Assembly (NCBI GenBank): GCA_036172665.1 | Contig: CM069875.1 | Coordinates: forward strand, 10,620,001-10,684,000 | Direction: 5' to 3' | Source: Prosopocoilus inquinatus | Lineage: Eukaryota > Arthropoda > Insecta > Coleoptera > Lucanidae | DNA: 64,000 bases | Shown here: positions 11,290 to 24,200 of the stretch, one piece after another | Position numbering within the stretch: position 1 is the first letter of the stretch | Layout of the letters: each line of letters opens with the position of its first letter | Position numbers and translations under genes: made by a program | Notes under the pieces: generated by a model | Told to the model about the DNA's origin: nothing | What the model saw: the letters and a program-made list of their open reading frames with translations, nothing else | Database searches by the model: none

Positions 11290-12130
11290 AGTAGCTTAGG
11301 AAATCCACTCTAGTCTAACTGACCTGACCTAGTTATCTCGGAAACGACTACATCTGTTTATAAGAAAATCTACTGTTCGAGGAACTTATCATACGTAAGT
11401 TCTTGATTACCGTGTGTCTGAAATATTCATTGCCATTAAAGAAGTTTTCCTCTTGCCAAGTCGATCTGTCGACACATTGTGTAAAACCCGGTTTTTTGAC
11501 ATTTTTTTGATAACGTTTTTAAGAAGTGATTCAAAATATTCAAAATGTGTATTTTTTTTATTTATCTTAATATAACTCTTATAAGTCAATTTAATTAATT
11601 TTAATTTTAATAAGTAGATATGTTCAGTCGGCAAAAAATAAGAAAACTAATTAACATATCGATAAAAATTAATATATTTTCAAAGGAAAATTAAAATCTA
11701 GCCGTGTGTAGGAAAAAGAAAAATATTTTCTTTAACCTGTGAAAAGTTTAAAAGTGATTATGGTTAGAGAGACCTGAATCGCAACCCTGTCGGGCTTTCA
11801 ATAACAAAATGCTTAGATCTAGCCTGCATCTAGCATTGGAAAAACATCGTATGTCGTAGGTCGTATCTTGCATAATCAATCTCTTATAGGCTAAAAATTG
11901 TTTAGGTTATCCTTAGAATGTTGTTCGCACTTGGACAAGAAGTGGCTAATGCTAGAAGCCTTTTTGAAATTAACATCTTCCTTCTGAGAAAAATGTACTA
12001 CGACGCTCAACTTAAATGATACTCCTGCATGCGAACCACGCCCTTAAGAACATTTAGCGTGAGGGCTACGAAACTGACAAATGGTATCATTTATGGTAAG
12101 CGTTATTGTATCTGTGTATAGTGTGTATGT
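11290..12130. other. unassigned, partly repeat-derived
   Basis: 11415-11480 resembles 37540-37605 (ATATTCATTG..ATTAAA.AAG.TTTTCCTCTT), a dispersed fragment of unknown class. The rest shows nothing recognisable. Confidence 0.3.
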
Positions 12131-12131
12131 A

Positions 12132-12565
12132 CGTGGACTGCTGGAAAATTTTCTGGAATCTAGTAGGTCTAGAATTGTTAGCGTTTATCAACTGTCATAT
12201 TTGAAAAATTTGACGCTTTTCGCCTATAATTCTATTGACACTTCCTATCCAGGTGAACTAGTTCAGTGTACAGCATTTGAGAAAAAGTAATTTTGTGTAA
12301 ACATGGAAATCTCGCGTGAAAATTTTCGTGCCATGATTTCTTACGATTTCAAATGTGGTCTAACGCCGAAACGATGCCTCAATCGGCTTCATTTGGCTTT
12401 TGGCAATGAAGTACCATCAAAGAGCAGCGTTTATAATTGGTTTGCCAAATTCCAGCGTGGACGTACCTCTCTCAGTGACGAATTTCGTGAAGGTCGTCCA
12501 TCAATATCTATTGTTGCCACTAATGTAGATGCTGTGCGTGAAATGTTTGAGCGAGATCGACATGT
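12132..12565 (+). mobile_element. mariner copy 1, 5' fragment
   Basis: It begins TA/CGTGGACTGCTGGAAAATTT. ATG 12303 opens the transposase N-terminal helix-turn-helix region (MEISRENFRAMISYDFKCGL, then SSVYNWFAKFQRGRTSL), which runs to about codon 87. Similarity to copies 2 and 3 then stops abruptly. No 3' half and no catalytic domain. Confidence 0.85.
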
Positions 12566-13091
12566 TTCATAATTTGTTAAAGTGCTGAAGGCATAATTCT
12601 CAATTTTAAAATAATAACAAGGAGTGATGGCTTGCGCCAAGCCACAGCTCGTTACCATGTTTAAATTTTTTGATTTAATTTTAGTTTATCCAAACTGTAT
12701 TGTGATGTCCTGGCTCCAAATCCGATTTTGTTTGTCACTCAATAAAATTCACTTTAAACTTACTGCATTTAATACAAGAAAATTAGTACTAACAATTTCA
12801 GTCAATATCTTAAAGTTTTAGAAGATTTTTCTCTTCGTTATCTACTAAAAATCTGCTGAAATTTGTCGCGTCTTCGCATATCTAAAGAGTCCTTCTACCA
12901 CCACTCCAGTTCTTACCCACTATCACTGTTCCACTTGGACCGCGCGTCGGTTAATGCTAGGGACATTTTCTGAACTGTAAATTAAAGTGTCTGTTTTTAT
13001 AAACAAAATAAATTTCAGTTGGTACTACTTTGTCATATTTTCTACTTTCATGTTGTTTTTACAAAAATTTGGAAAATTCTCAATAAATATA

Positions 13092-14324
13092 CGTGGGCTG
13101 CTGGAAAACTTTCTGGAATCTAGTAGGTCTAGAACTGTCTGCGTTTATCAACTCTCATATTTGAAAAATTTGACGTTTTTCGCCTATAATTCTATTGACA
13201 GTTCTTATCCAAGTGAACTAGTTTTGTTTGTGCAGCATTTGAGAAAAAGTAATTTTGTGTAAACATGAAAATCTCGCGTGAAAATTTTCGATTTTTTACG
13301 ATTTCAAATATGGTCTAACGCCGAAACAATGCCTTGATCGGCTTCATTTGGCTTTTGGAGATGAAGCACCATCAAAGAGCAGTGTTTATAATTGGTTTGC
13401 CGAATTCCAGCGTAGACGTATCTCTCTCAGTGACGAATTTCGGGAAGGTCGTCCATCAACATCTGTTGTTGCCACTAATGTAGATGCTTCGCGTGAAATG
13501 CTTGAGCGAGATCGACATGTGACATAGCGTGAGATTCAAGCATCCTTACGCATTGACATGAAAGCAATACACTAGATTTTGCATGATCATTTGAACGTAC
13601 GAAAGCTTTGCAGTCGTTGACTCTCACACAATTTTACAGAAGCGCAAAAGCAGGGTCGTGTCAAATGGTGCGAAGAAATGCTCAAGAAATTCAATGGAGG
13701 TCGTTCAAATTTAGTTTATAACATCGTTACTGGTGACGAAACGTGAATCTACTCGTACGAGCCAGAAAGTAAACAACAATCTACCGTTTGGGTATTTCAA
13801 AATGAACCAAAACTAACAAAAGTTGTCCGTTCACGCAGTGCTGCGAAGCAATGATTGCTTGTTTCTTTGGTTTAAGTAGACATGTAGCAACCGTGGCTTT
13901 AGAGGATGGAAAAACCGTGAATCCTGATTGGTATACTACAATTTGTTTGCGGGAAGTCATCGGTCAAATAAGAAGAAACAATCGAAATCGACGAATTATT
14001 CTCCATCATGACAACGCCAGCTCACTCACTCAGCCCGTCAAACAGTTGATTTTTTGTCCAACAAAAATGTTGAATTAATGACTCATTGTCCATATTCACC
14101 TAATGATTTCTTTTTGTTCACAAATATCAAAAATAAAATGCGTGGTGAGCGATTTTCGTCGGTTGAAGCAGCGGTTGAAACATTCCGGACACTGCTTTCT
14201 GAGGTACCACTTTTAGAGTAGAAAACGTGCTTTAGGCGAATACTTCGAAAAACAATGATACCGTTTACCAAATTTCATATGCGTTTTTTCATACCGTTTC
14301 CAGAAACTTTTCCAGCAGCCCACG
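13092..14324 (+). mobile_element. mariner copy 2, full-length but decayed
   Basis: Ends CGTGGGCTGCTGGAAAACTT...AGTTTCTGG-type inverted repeat and CCAGCAGCCCACG, flanked by TA on both sides (13090-13091 and 14325-14326). 1233 bp. The transposase start at 13265 is followed within 30 nt by a deletion. In-frame stops replace codons at about 13525, 13573 and 13618, and a 3' deletion removes part of the end of the gene. Confidence 0.9.
13265..14240 (+). pseudogene. mariner transposase pseudogene (copy 2)
   Basis: Aligns by eye along the whole copy-3 transposase, but with frameshifts near 13290, 13850, 14025 and 14100 and several stops. HHDNAS is still readable, while the segment around the third catalytic aspartate lacks the SPDLS stretch. 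Not functional. Confidence 0.85.
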
Positions 14325-14900
14325 TATGAAAATAAGAAGTCTGAATTCAGATTCTGCGTATAACTTAAATTTTGTATTTTCGACAGTTTTTGCAATAATC
14401 ACAGTACCTTTACCTGTAGTCATATTTATAAAAGACGCCTTATAAACCCTCCAAACAGCTAAAGCAAAAAAAAAAATAGGAGGAAAATTTAAATGATAAA
14501 TTTAGAAGAAAAAAATAACAAAAAATCAATATTGCATAATGAAAATAAAATTAAGAAGATGCTTTTATTTATTAAAATTCAATAAAATTCTAACTTTAGT
14601 TATCAGTAAAGGTTATCTGAATGTATACTATCGTAATGAAACTTTCATTAGGTTTATCCTTATGAAAAGGTAGACTTATTTTTAATCTTCTCAATTGAAC
14701 CAATGAAAGACTACATTAAATGAATTTGTCGTTGCACATATATTTTCATCCATTACTATTGCCAAATACAATATCGAAAGTGATGCAATGGAAAATCCAA
14801 CCTTTAAAGATCTTGACCCACTCAAGAATTTACCAACGAAAAGAAATGTGTAAACACTTCTACACGTGTGCCCGATAAAAATAATTTGTGAAAGTATTCA
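14325..14900. other. AT-rich DNA upstream of promoter A
   Basis: No element recognised. From about 14920 to the TATA box at 15131 the G+C content rises clearly, which may mark proximal promoter sequence. Confidence 0.35.
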
Positions 14901-15130
14901 CGTATTTAGGACCGGAAATCTAAGGAAGAAGCGGCGTCATCGAGCTAACAACCGGCGAAAAATCCGCGTATTAAACGCTGTTATCTCTCATCAGGCGATG
15001 ACGTCGAAAATCGTGCTGCAAAACACCGACGGGACATGGGAATCGGAACAGGAATTGGAATGCAATTATTACACACGACTCCGGGAAGAACTCGTCGGAT
15101 TACACACATATCAAAGTTGCCGGCGGCGTT

Positions 15131-15192
15131 TATAAAGTTGATTCCTCGTGCACGAGGTTCAGTGTTACTTGTAATTTGACATAGAGCAGTCA
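15131..15192 (+). promoter_or_regulatory. core promoter A of the yellow-family gene (TATA, Inr, DPE)
   Basis: TATAAAG lies at 15131-15137. An initiator TCAGT lies at 15159-15163, with its A at 15161, exactly 30 nt after the first T of the TATA box. With 15161 as +1, AGTCA at 15188-15192 (+28 to +32) matches the arthropod DPE consensus RGWYV. The 230 nt upstream are clearly richer in G and C than the surroundings. The spacing is what TFIID-dependent insect promoters show; use of the site in vivo is inferred. Confidence 0.75.
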
Positions 15193-15275
15193 AGCTTGGA
15201 AGGAGAAAATTTTCTGTGATAACGTAGTATTAGAGTGATAATTTATTGAAAATTTAACATTAACAACAATGATAG
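15161..15275 (+). CDS. exon A: 5' UTR plus first seven coding bases (Met-Ile-G)
   Basis: From the predicted start at 15161, the leader has no ATG before ATG 15269. The ATG sits in ACAACAATG, close to the insect start-site consensus. Coding is ATG ATA G, followed at 15276 by the strong donor GTAAGTG. The exon ends in phase 1. Adding the CC that opens exon 2 at 51085 gives GCC (Ala) and a reading Met-Ile-Ala-Tyr-Arg before the hydrophobic core. A very short coding first exon that interrupts the signal peptide is common in insect cuticle and secreted-protein genes. No other downstream exon with a matching signal peptide was seen, so the link to exon 2, 35.8 kb away, is an inference from phase and sense. 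Confidence 0.7.
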
Positions 15276-18200
15276 GTAAGTGAATATTTTATTTATTTAA
15301 ATTTTCAGCAAAAAGTCACCAAACTTTTATTATTTTCAAATTTTATTTCATAAATATCATTATAAAGTTACAGAGGTAACAATAAGTGAAAAGTAAATCA
15401 CTTGTCGCTCTAGGGGTAAAAGTTACGTTCAGTTTCGTCGGAGATTAATGCTAAATTAATTGAATCAATCGTGTTGCATAAATCGAAAGAAATTACATAA
15501 TTTTTTTAAATATTAGAAATGTGACTGGAAAAATTTATAAAAAAGTTTACTCACATTACTTTGATTTATTAGCAACAATTTAATTATTTATTCAAAAGAT
15601 ACATAATATGTATACATTATAACACTTTTTCATAATGAATAGGTTTCGAATGAGAAATATACTGACCATGAAATCTATTACAAAATCATTGAATTATTTA
15701 TTCTCAACCTTACAGCCCACTAAGCAAAGGTTCATCTTTGAAACATTTCTGAACCTTTGTGGCGAAGGCTATTCGCACCGAAAAATACATTGAAAATAGC
15801 CTGCTATCTATTTTCACCGAACTTTTCTGTGAAAATAGACAACAGACTATTTTTCGCCACAAAGGTTCAGAAATGTTTCAAAGATGAAACTTTGTCTATT
15901 TTCACAGAAAAGTTCGGTGAAAATTGCCTGCAGTCTAAATTCACCAAAAATATCGGTGACATTAGAGGAAATCACTCTTTGGACTATTCTCACCGAATTT
16001 TTTGTTGAATTTGACTGCAGGCTATTCTCATCGAATTTTTGGTGAATTTATAACACAATCTATTTAAACTGTGTTTCATAATAAACATAATTTTTGAACT
16101 AAGCAATGTATAATTTTATTTTTTTTTAATTTATTTATCAAATCTGCAAGAAATTTTAGGACAGTAATAATAAAATGAACAAGAAAAATCGTAATCTTTT
16201 CAAGGTATATGAGCATTAGAAATGACTCCAAGGTATACAAGCATTAGAGATGATTCGAAATTTATCTTTAAGAATGCAATCAAACCTGTAAATTGTGAAT
16301 GAAGGAATATGAATAAATAGACAGAAAACAGGTTGTAGATGCTACTGACATATTATGTAATGGCTTGTACAATTACACAGTGCTTTAGAAAAGTCCTGAA
16401 TAAATTTTAACTGAATTATTTTCGACAAACATTGAGGATATACATATGTCGAAAATACAGTTAAAACTTCTTCAGGACACGTCTATTTTAGTTTGTTCTT
16501 GTCCACATTTTGTTGGGAAAATTTCATAGGTGGTGGTAGTGAAGTAACGGATACGTCGTAAGCAATATTTTTTTTATTAACTAAATCTTGTGGAATTTTT
16601 TTAACTAAATCTTGTACAACTTCTTTTCTTTAATGGGGAAATTGTGCCATATTATTGCCATCTTTCTATATTACTATTTAACTGACAAGAAGAACGATCA
16701 AAAATTGGATCAAGAAGTTAGGGCTGTATTTAAAAAATGATGATGACCACCTGATATATGGTTTGTTTTTAATTAATTTATTTAACCAGTATTAGAATGA
16801 TACAATTATCTTATCTTATTCCCGTGCATCATTTGTCGAATCATTAAAGTTTCCAACAGATATATATATATACACAGTACCACTAGAGCTAAGGTAGAAA
16901 CTAATTACCGACTATTGAAAAAATACTACCAATTGCCTTCAGGGATCCACACCGGCTGAATTGCCGACAAGTTTCGGTGAAAATAGACAAGACTCTATTT
17001 TCACTGTAATTTTCCGTGAATTTAGACCTCAACTGCTGAGTATCTAATTTCACCAAACAAGGGCCGTATTCTGTAACTTATTAACGGACTGTTAAAATTT
17101 AGAGATCCTTTAAAATTTAAAATACAGTTCCAAGATCGGTTGTTACCGTAGCAACAAAATTTAACAGCTCTTTAAATTTAACGCTTTTGATACAGAATAG
17201 GCCCCCAATTTGGTGAAAATAGATGGGAGTCTAAATTCACTGAAAATAGACGGGAGCCTAAATTCACCGAACTTTTCAATGAAAGTAGACAGCAGGCTAA
17301 TTTCAGCGAATTTTTCCGTGAAAATAGACACTCCGTTTGTGTTAAGGTGGTATAGATATCAAATACATATGATGCACAAACTTCGCAGAGACTACCAATG
17401 TCCGCACTCAAATAGATTTCATCCGTTACGTTTAAATGATATGTATCGGACATGTTCAGCTACAGATGTTACTATTAGTTGTCTTTTATTTGCACGTAGA
17501 ACAGTTCACTTTTACCCTGGATCACTTATTCAAAAATTTGCCTGTTTTGTTTGGCTACATGATCTAACCCAAAGTGATCCAAAATGCTTCCCGCCTTGCT
17601 GATACTACACCTCGGAAATTCTAGATCAGTTCGGATCAGTTGGTTCACTTGTAGAGGAGATGTTATTTCAACTGTTTGGCAAATTACATTACTCGTCCAA
17701 ATAACCTTTTGTTTTTGCTTAAGTCGTAGTAAAGTGATGCAAAAATAATATCTTCATCTGAAGATTAAAATGCAGCGATCGCATCTCGCATGTTTTATTT
17801 ACTAATAAATCGATCACTTAAGATCAGGTCACTTTGGGTTAAACTGAACTGACCTGAACTAATCTGCGTTGCAAATAAAAGACAACTATTATTACACGTC
17901 GAGGTGCTACATTTTCTGTTCTGGTTATTTTGATGATGTAAGGTTGGCTACAATACAATCCCTTTCGTGTTAAAAGTTTAATTAATAAGTATCAGATTAA
18001 AGTTATATTCCGTTGTTCTGATTTAAGTAAACGACCAGAACGCAGTGAACTTATGTATATTGCCGAGTAGCAAAGTAAAATATGATATTAATTTTAGGTT
18101 ATGTTTAATTTTAGTTAGATATTCGCAACGTTGGGCGTTTGCGACAAGCAAGTCACTAGATTTGAACAATTATGGGCGTGATTTAAATTCGCGCCGTGCA

Positions 18201-21200
18201 TGTCATTCCACGATTTCGTGAATAACGAAGAGTCCATTACTGTCGCCGACAAAAAAAAGGACACTTTTCTTGACATAAATTTAATAAGACTGAATTTTGC
18301 TGAGTGCTTGTAATTATGAATCCACACTTTTCACAAGGTTTTTCTTTTCTGGCAGAGCAAAAGTGATTATTGTAAATGTTAGGAAGTTTACTTGGTTACT
18401 GAAAGCCTTGTTATAAATTCTTTTATTACCCTTTGAGCGGAAAGGGCTGTAAGAAGATTCGCCGTAAACAAATAAACCTTATGTAAAAAAAAAAACATAA
18501 CAGAATATTTAATTAGTTCTGCATAATATTTAGTGACCGCCAAATAAGTCGGGCCATACGGTTTATTTTTTAATAGAAATAGGAAGATTTTGGTATTTTA
18601 AAATGCGTGGAATCATCTCAAACTAAGATTACACTACGATGTCCAACGGTATACGGGGGAGTTGAGAATCGAACAAGAGTAAAGTGGCTTTATTGTAAAA
18701 GATACAGGAAAAAGTCTTACATATTAGTTAAATTATCAACATTAATTAAAAAATAAATAAATAGCTTATACAGCAACATCCTGCGATCGCTTTTAGACCT
18801 GGCATGGCATTAGCACGGCCAGCTGAATTGATTTGTCATATACGGCCAGTCCAACGAACCTAAAAAATGTGTTCCAGTAAAGCATGCCGTGGAGCGTGCC
18901 AACTAGCGCCCGCTAACACTTATTAATTAGGTGTTACTATGGTTACGATACCGACGCTTATTTTGACAACTTAAATTTCAAGACGAATTAACGTTACTCA
19001 TAACTAGGCTTAGAATAATTATGCGTTTGCATAATTGCATATGCAAATGCATATTTGGAACATTTTTATACATAAATGCATATTTTAACTTTTTAGGGCA
19101 TTAATGCATAATTTCCTGCATTTTTTTGTTTTAATTGCAAATTTGCGATTATTTCTTATTGCCAAGTGCAAACTGACATTTTATAGCAGACAATCTGAAC
19201 AACCAGTGTTTCAAAATCAGAATACTTGGAAATAATAAGAGGATTAACAGTGTATGAAAACCGCCATTGTTTACTGCGACCGCACATTATCCCACGAATT
19301 TCCAAATATTTTGTCCGCGTTAATAGTACTCGTACAGACCATGGTATGGGGTAGCTCTCTTTCTAATTTTACCAGGAAATTCTGCAGATAATTTCATCAA
19401 CCTTGAGTAGTTGTATGCTGATTGCAATAGGATTAACATCTCTCAAGATGCCAAAAGAAAAAAAGTGTGTAAGTGCAAGTTTAAACCAGTTTGTGAAGGA
19501 CTACGATGATTTTATAACGCATGGGCGTCTGTTATTTTGTAAATACTGCGAGGTTCATGTTACGGCAACCAAAAAGTTTCAAGTCACGCAGCATCTTCAA
19601 ATCGGAAAGCATGCAAGTAATAAAAAAGGGGAAATAACGAACGGCAAGTGTTAATTTCTAATTTACCGACGCCTGGACCTAAACGTTCAGAATTCAATGC
19701 AGAACTCTGTAAGGCTTTTATTTGCGCAGACATCCCATTAGCTAAGTTAAAAAATGAAGTTCTTTGCCATTTTTTGAAAAAGTATACAAAGCAAAATATT
19801 CCAGATGAATCGACATTAAGAAAAAATTATGTTTCTGAATTGTATACATTAACATTGGATAAATTAAGAGCAAAAGTAAAGGATCATTCTATTTGGGTGT
19901 CGTTGGATGAAACAACCGATGAAGAACAAAGATGCATAGGAAATTTTGTGTTTGGTATATTAGGGGTTCCTGAAGAGAAAAATAAATCATATCTGCTGAC
20001 TTTAAAAGTGTTGGACAAAGTAAATCATTCAACAGTCGCTGCTTTTTTCAACGACTCTTTAAGTTTATTGTGGCCGTCTGGAATTTTATATGAAAAATTA
20101 CTAGCGGTTTGTAGTGATGCTGCACCATATATGTGCAAAACAATGCGGGGACTGCAGGTTTTATACCCAAACATGATACATGTGACCTGTTTAGCACATG
20201 GCTTACATCAGTAGCTGATTTAGTTCGTAATCTTTATTCAAATGTTAATGTGCTAATATCATCTGTGAAAAAGATTTTCCTTAAGGCACCAAGTCGTATT
20301 CAGAAGTTTCGGGAAATTTCGGGTGACATTCCACTTCCACCTGCGCCAATCATTACAAGATGGGGAAGTTGGATCGACGCTGCTGTGTATTACGCTGAAA
20401 ATTTTGAAATTGTGAAGAAGATTGTTGATGAATTCGACTCTGAGGAAGCGCAGTGCATCGAAGAAGCACAGAGTATTCTGAGAAAAAAAGGTATTCGAGA
20501 AGATTTAATTTTTATTCGAGCTAATCTGGCATGCATTTCGACTGCAATCTCCAAGCTAGAAGCTAAGGGTCTATCTTTACAAGAAATCATTCAAATAGTA
20601 GAACATGTAGTTAACGGTTTAGCAAAACTAAAGAAAAATGTTTTTATCAATAAATTAAACGAAGTGCTGTCAAAGAATACGGGCTATCAGCAACTGAAGA
20701 ATATAAGTGAAGTGTTGCAAAATGAATCGACCCTTAATGAAAAAAACGAACATTTAAGTGTCAATGACGTTGTAAAATACGAATTTGTACCAATAGTGTC
20801 CTGCGATGTCGAGAGAGTGTTTTCTCAGTACAAAAATATTCTCGCCGACAATAGGCGCAAATTAACTTTTGAGAATTTGTTACACCATGTTGTAGTTAAA
20901 TGTAATTATAATTTGTTTCTATAATAACGACTAAATAAATAATTTAGAATAAAAAAAGTTTTTGTTTTTTTTGTAGCAAAATAATGAAGAATGTGGTAAC
21001 ATAAAAAATATTATTTATTCTATAAAAGTTAATTTTTAATGCATATTTAAGTGCATATTTTTGATGATTTTAGTGCATATGTGCATGCATATTTTGAAGT
21101 TTTTTTAATGCATAATTATCCTAAGCTTACTCATAACTAAGGCCTCGAATCTGAAGGTTCAAACTCAGAGGCGTTGTATTCCGCGCGCGGCGGGACTCGA

Positions 21201-24200
21201 TTTCTCGCTGCATTTCCGATAGACACGGGGATTCTACGATCGAATTCTGGGATTCATTAATTTTGTTTTTGACAATTCGACATTTATTTGATTACTGAGT
21301 CTCTCCGTAAATATTGAAGAGTTCAAAATTTACCTAGAGAAAGCGTCTCTCACAACTTGTTATGTTGAGAGATCATTTTCTCGCTTTAAAAGACAAAACA
21401 TTCTCACAGCAAATCGAAACGAACGAACGAACGAAAATGTGGAATTATTGAATAATTAATTTTAATAACAATTAATAGCTAACAAATGTTAGTATTTTCT
21501 TCCTTATTCAAATTTAGAATACCTGAGGAATACTCAACAACGCGCGTCTCTGTTAAACCGGGCAATCGAACGATGCAGATCTGCGCTACACCGGGGGTGT
21601 TACGATGCGTAATTGGCATCTGGAAGACTGGACGGGCTATTTTCCTCGATGCTTTACTCATAGCCAAATATTTCAAGATTGACACTAGTTTTAAATTTGA
21701 GGCAGCCACTTGACACTCGCCCGCAGCTGGCCGTGGGATTAGGATTGACTAGATACCCACTAGTTAGATTCAAACTTACTGCGTTTTAAAATGAAGAAAT
21801 GTTTTGAAAAAGTTTTTACTCATCTGTGATCTGTCTTTTTCTAAGATTTCTAGAACCGTAAATAGCGCACTGTTTTAAGTGGGTTTCATTAAACGAGCAC
21901 ATCGGCGGCGGTGCGTCCATAAAGAGGTTGTAAACTTTTTTGTAGCCTGCCGCTTTCCTTTGTGAAGGGCGAAATTGTGAAACTACCTCTTGATAAAGTA
22001 CATAGTTCAATGCTTAATAGAAAAAATATATATTTATCTAAAAAAATACATATACATTTATAAATCAAACATACATTTTTATTGGGGTCATGGGCAAGAA
22101 GGCACTAAAATCTTAACTTGTTAATTAGGTCGCCACAAAAGTCAGTTTTTGTTTCGCTGTACACCTTATCTTATGCAAGATTCCAGAATTAAGAATATAT
22201 AGAGTGTACAATTAAATATACTCCTATATTTTTATGTTACCTTGTTTATACATCAGTTTATTTCATAACATTTTTAAAAAGATCATTTTTTTCTGCTCTT
22301 TTATACAAGTGACGTGACCTTTTTTAAAATATTTCATAGCACAACGGAGCTATTGAACTTTGCCATACTGATGTGTATGAGAAATAGAATATATTTGTTT
22401 ATTAATATTTACTTGGTTCATCAAATATTTAATTAACTCACTATGCATGTACGGATGTTATACGTATTGAAGTCATGTCCTAATTATGCTTACAAAGACG
22501 TAGAAATTAACAGATTTTCATTACCTACATAGATTTACATATGTTTTGTGGCGGTCTAAAAACCAGTGCGTATCAGTAGATTTTACTAATCAAACCGTCG
22601 GAAATGAAAAGAATTACAGAAAATGCAAAATTTCCAAAATTATAATTATATCGCAACCAAATATTATTAGCAGAGAGTCGTAGTTTAGACTTCTTATATA
22701 AGATTTACAGAGATTATACAGTGTGGATAAAAACTATGGAGCTTTTTAATATTTCCTAAAGTATTTTTCTTCCTGCAAAAACGCTCATACAGGTCGATTG
22801 TATTGTAGTATATTCTGCCACATTTTTGAGTGGTTCAATTATTTGTACAGTGGCGTACCATTGGGGTACAAAAATAATTTTAATTATTTAAATGGCAATG
22901 CAGTACAAAAGCTAAAAAAGAAAAACGAATATCTAAACAAAACCAAACAGATGAAAAATACTGAATGCAGATTATTACATCCTTATTACTCCTTGTTACG
23001 AAAGGCGAGAAAATGTTTATTATCTCTTAAACCTTTACTTTTATGTTTCTATGTATTATATTAATATTGACTCACATACGCAGACATTGTGTAGAATATT
23101 ATACAGTACAACCGAATCCGAACTAATAATTGCACTGGTTGATTCGGATTGTCAAACAAAAGACAAAATAAATTTGAAAGCAAACTGAACTCACAATCAG
23201 TAAAGCTTTGACTTCCTAAGACAGCGGTACCGTAATATAGCGCCCGTCATATGACCGTGAATGACCAGAAATTTTTGTACGTGCAGTAGAAAGCTTGCAG
23301 GCTTTTTCCGAAAAAGTGTTATGTAAACAAATAAATTTTTTTATTTGAGCATTTAATTAACATTTTCTTAAATAATACGCTCATTTTTTCAAAAAATTGT
23401 TATGTAAGGTACTATTCTTTCATATCAGAGCATTTGATTAACATGAAGAATCATCCAAATCTCGACTGAAAAGTTAGTGTTGTCATTTAAAAATTTATGC
23501 TGACGTCATAGTGGAAAGACAAATTATAATCAAGAATATTTTTAAATTTAAAAATTTACCTGTTTCAGAATTTTGCAGAAAAAAAACTTCAAATAAACAA
23601 ATTATGGGCTTGTTGCGGGACTTTATCCCCACTGTATATATTATTATACTTTTCATCTATGCTATGTGCACACTTTGCAGGTAACAGTAGAGATTAAAAC
23701 AAGGAAAAAAATTATAAAAAATCTAACCCAACTCATGTCGAAAACTCAGTACAGGTGTCCACGCTATGTGTTTACTCTTCTATATTCTTTATTTTTTAAC
23801 TCGTAACTTACTTTTTTTCAAATCGATCTTACGACCTAATGAAAACTTCATATGCAGTAAAAATGTTAAAAATCAAAACGCAATCAAAGCAGTGGCTTTT
23901 TCGAATTACTTGATCCTATTAGAACGAAAATACACCATTCATAGTTTGTAATTAAAAAACGAAAAAAAAAAGTTGTCATGGGAACCAAAATTATCAAGTG
24001 ACACAGATTCGGATCCACAATCTGTAGATTCCAAATATGTAAAACTATACAGGCGATTCCATTTAAAATAAGAAAGTTGATGTCATTTCCGGCGAAACCG
24101 GAAATTTTACGCTGGCCTGTGTTATGGCGGAAAATTCAGCTTTTATTTAATTTATCGATCCCGAATTTTATGTAAATAATAAAAATTCTAGAAAAGTAAA

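Noticed and set aside
11082..11313. The + strand frame opposite the minus-strand retrotransposon linker
   Set aside because: The minus frame carries the recognisable retrotransposon sequence, so the + frame is its shadow.
12987..13262. Frame running into mariner copy 2
   Set aside because: It is the untranslated left end of the mariner, with the same sequence ahead of each transposase start.
14866..15135. 89-codon open frame overlapping promoter A
   Set aside because: It ends at the TATA box and reflects the GC-rich promoter-proximal sequence. No motif seen, and the opposite strand is also open.
20390..20590. Minus-strand frame inside the hAT transposase
   Set aside because: Antisense shadow of the well-supported + strand transposase.
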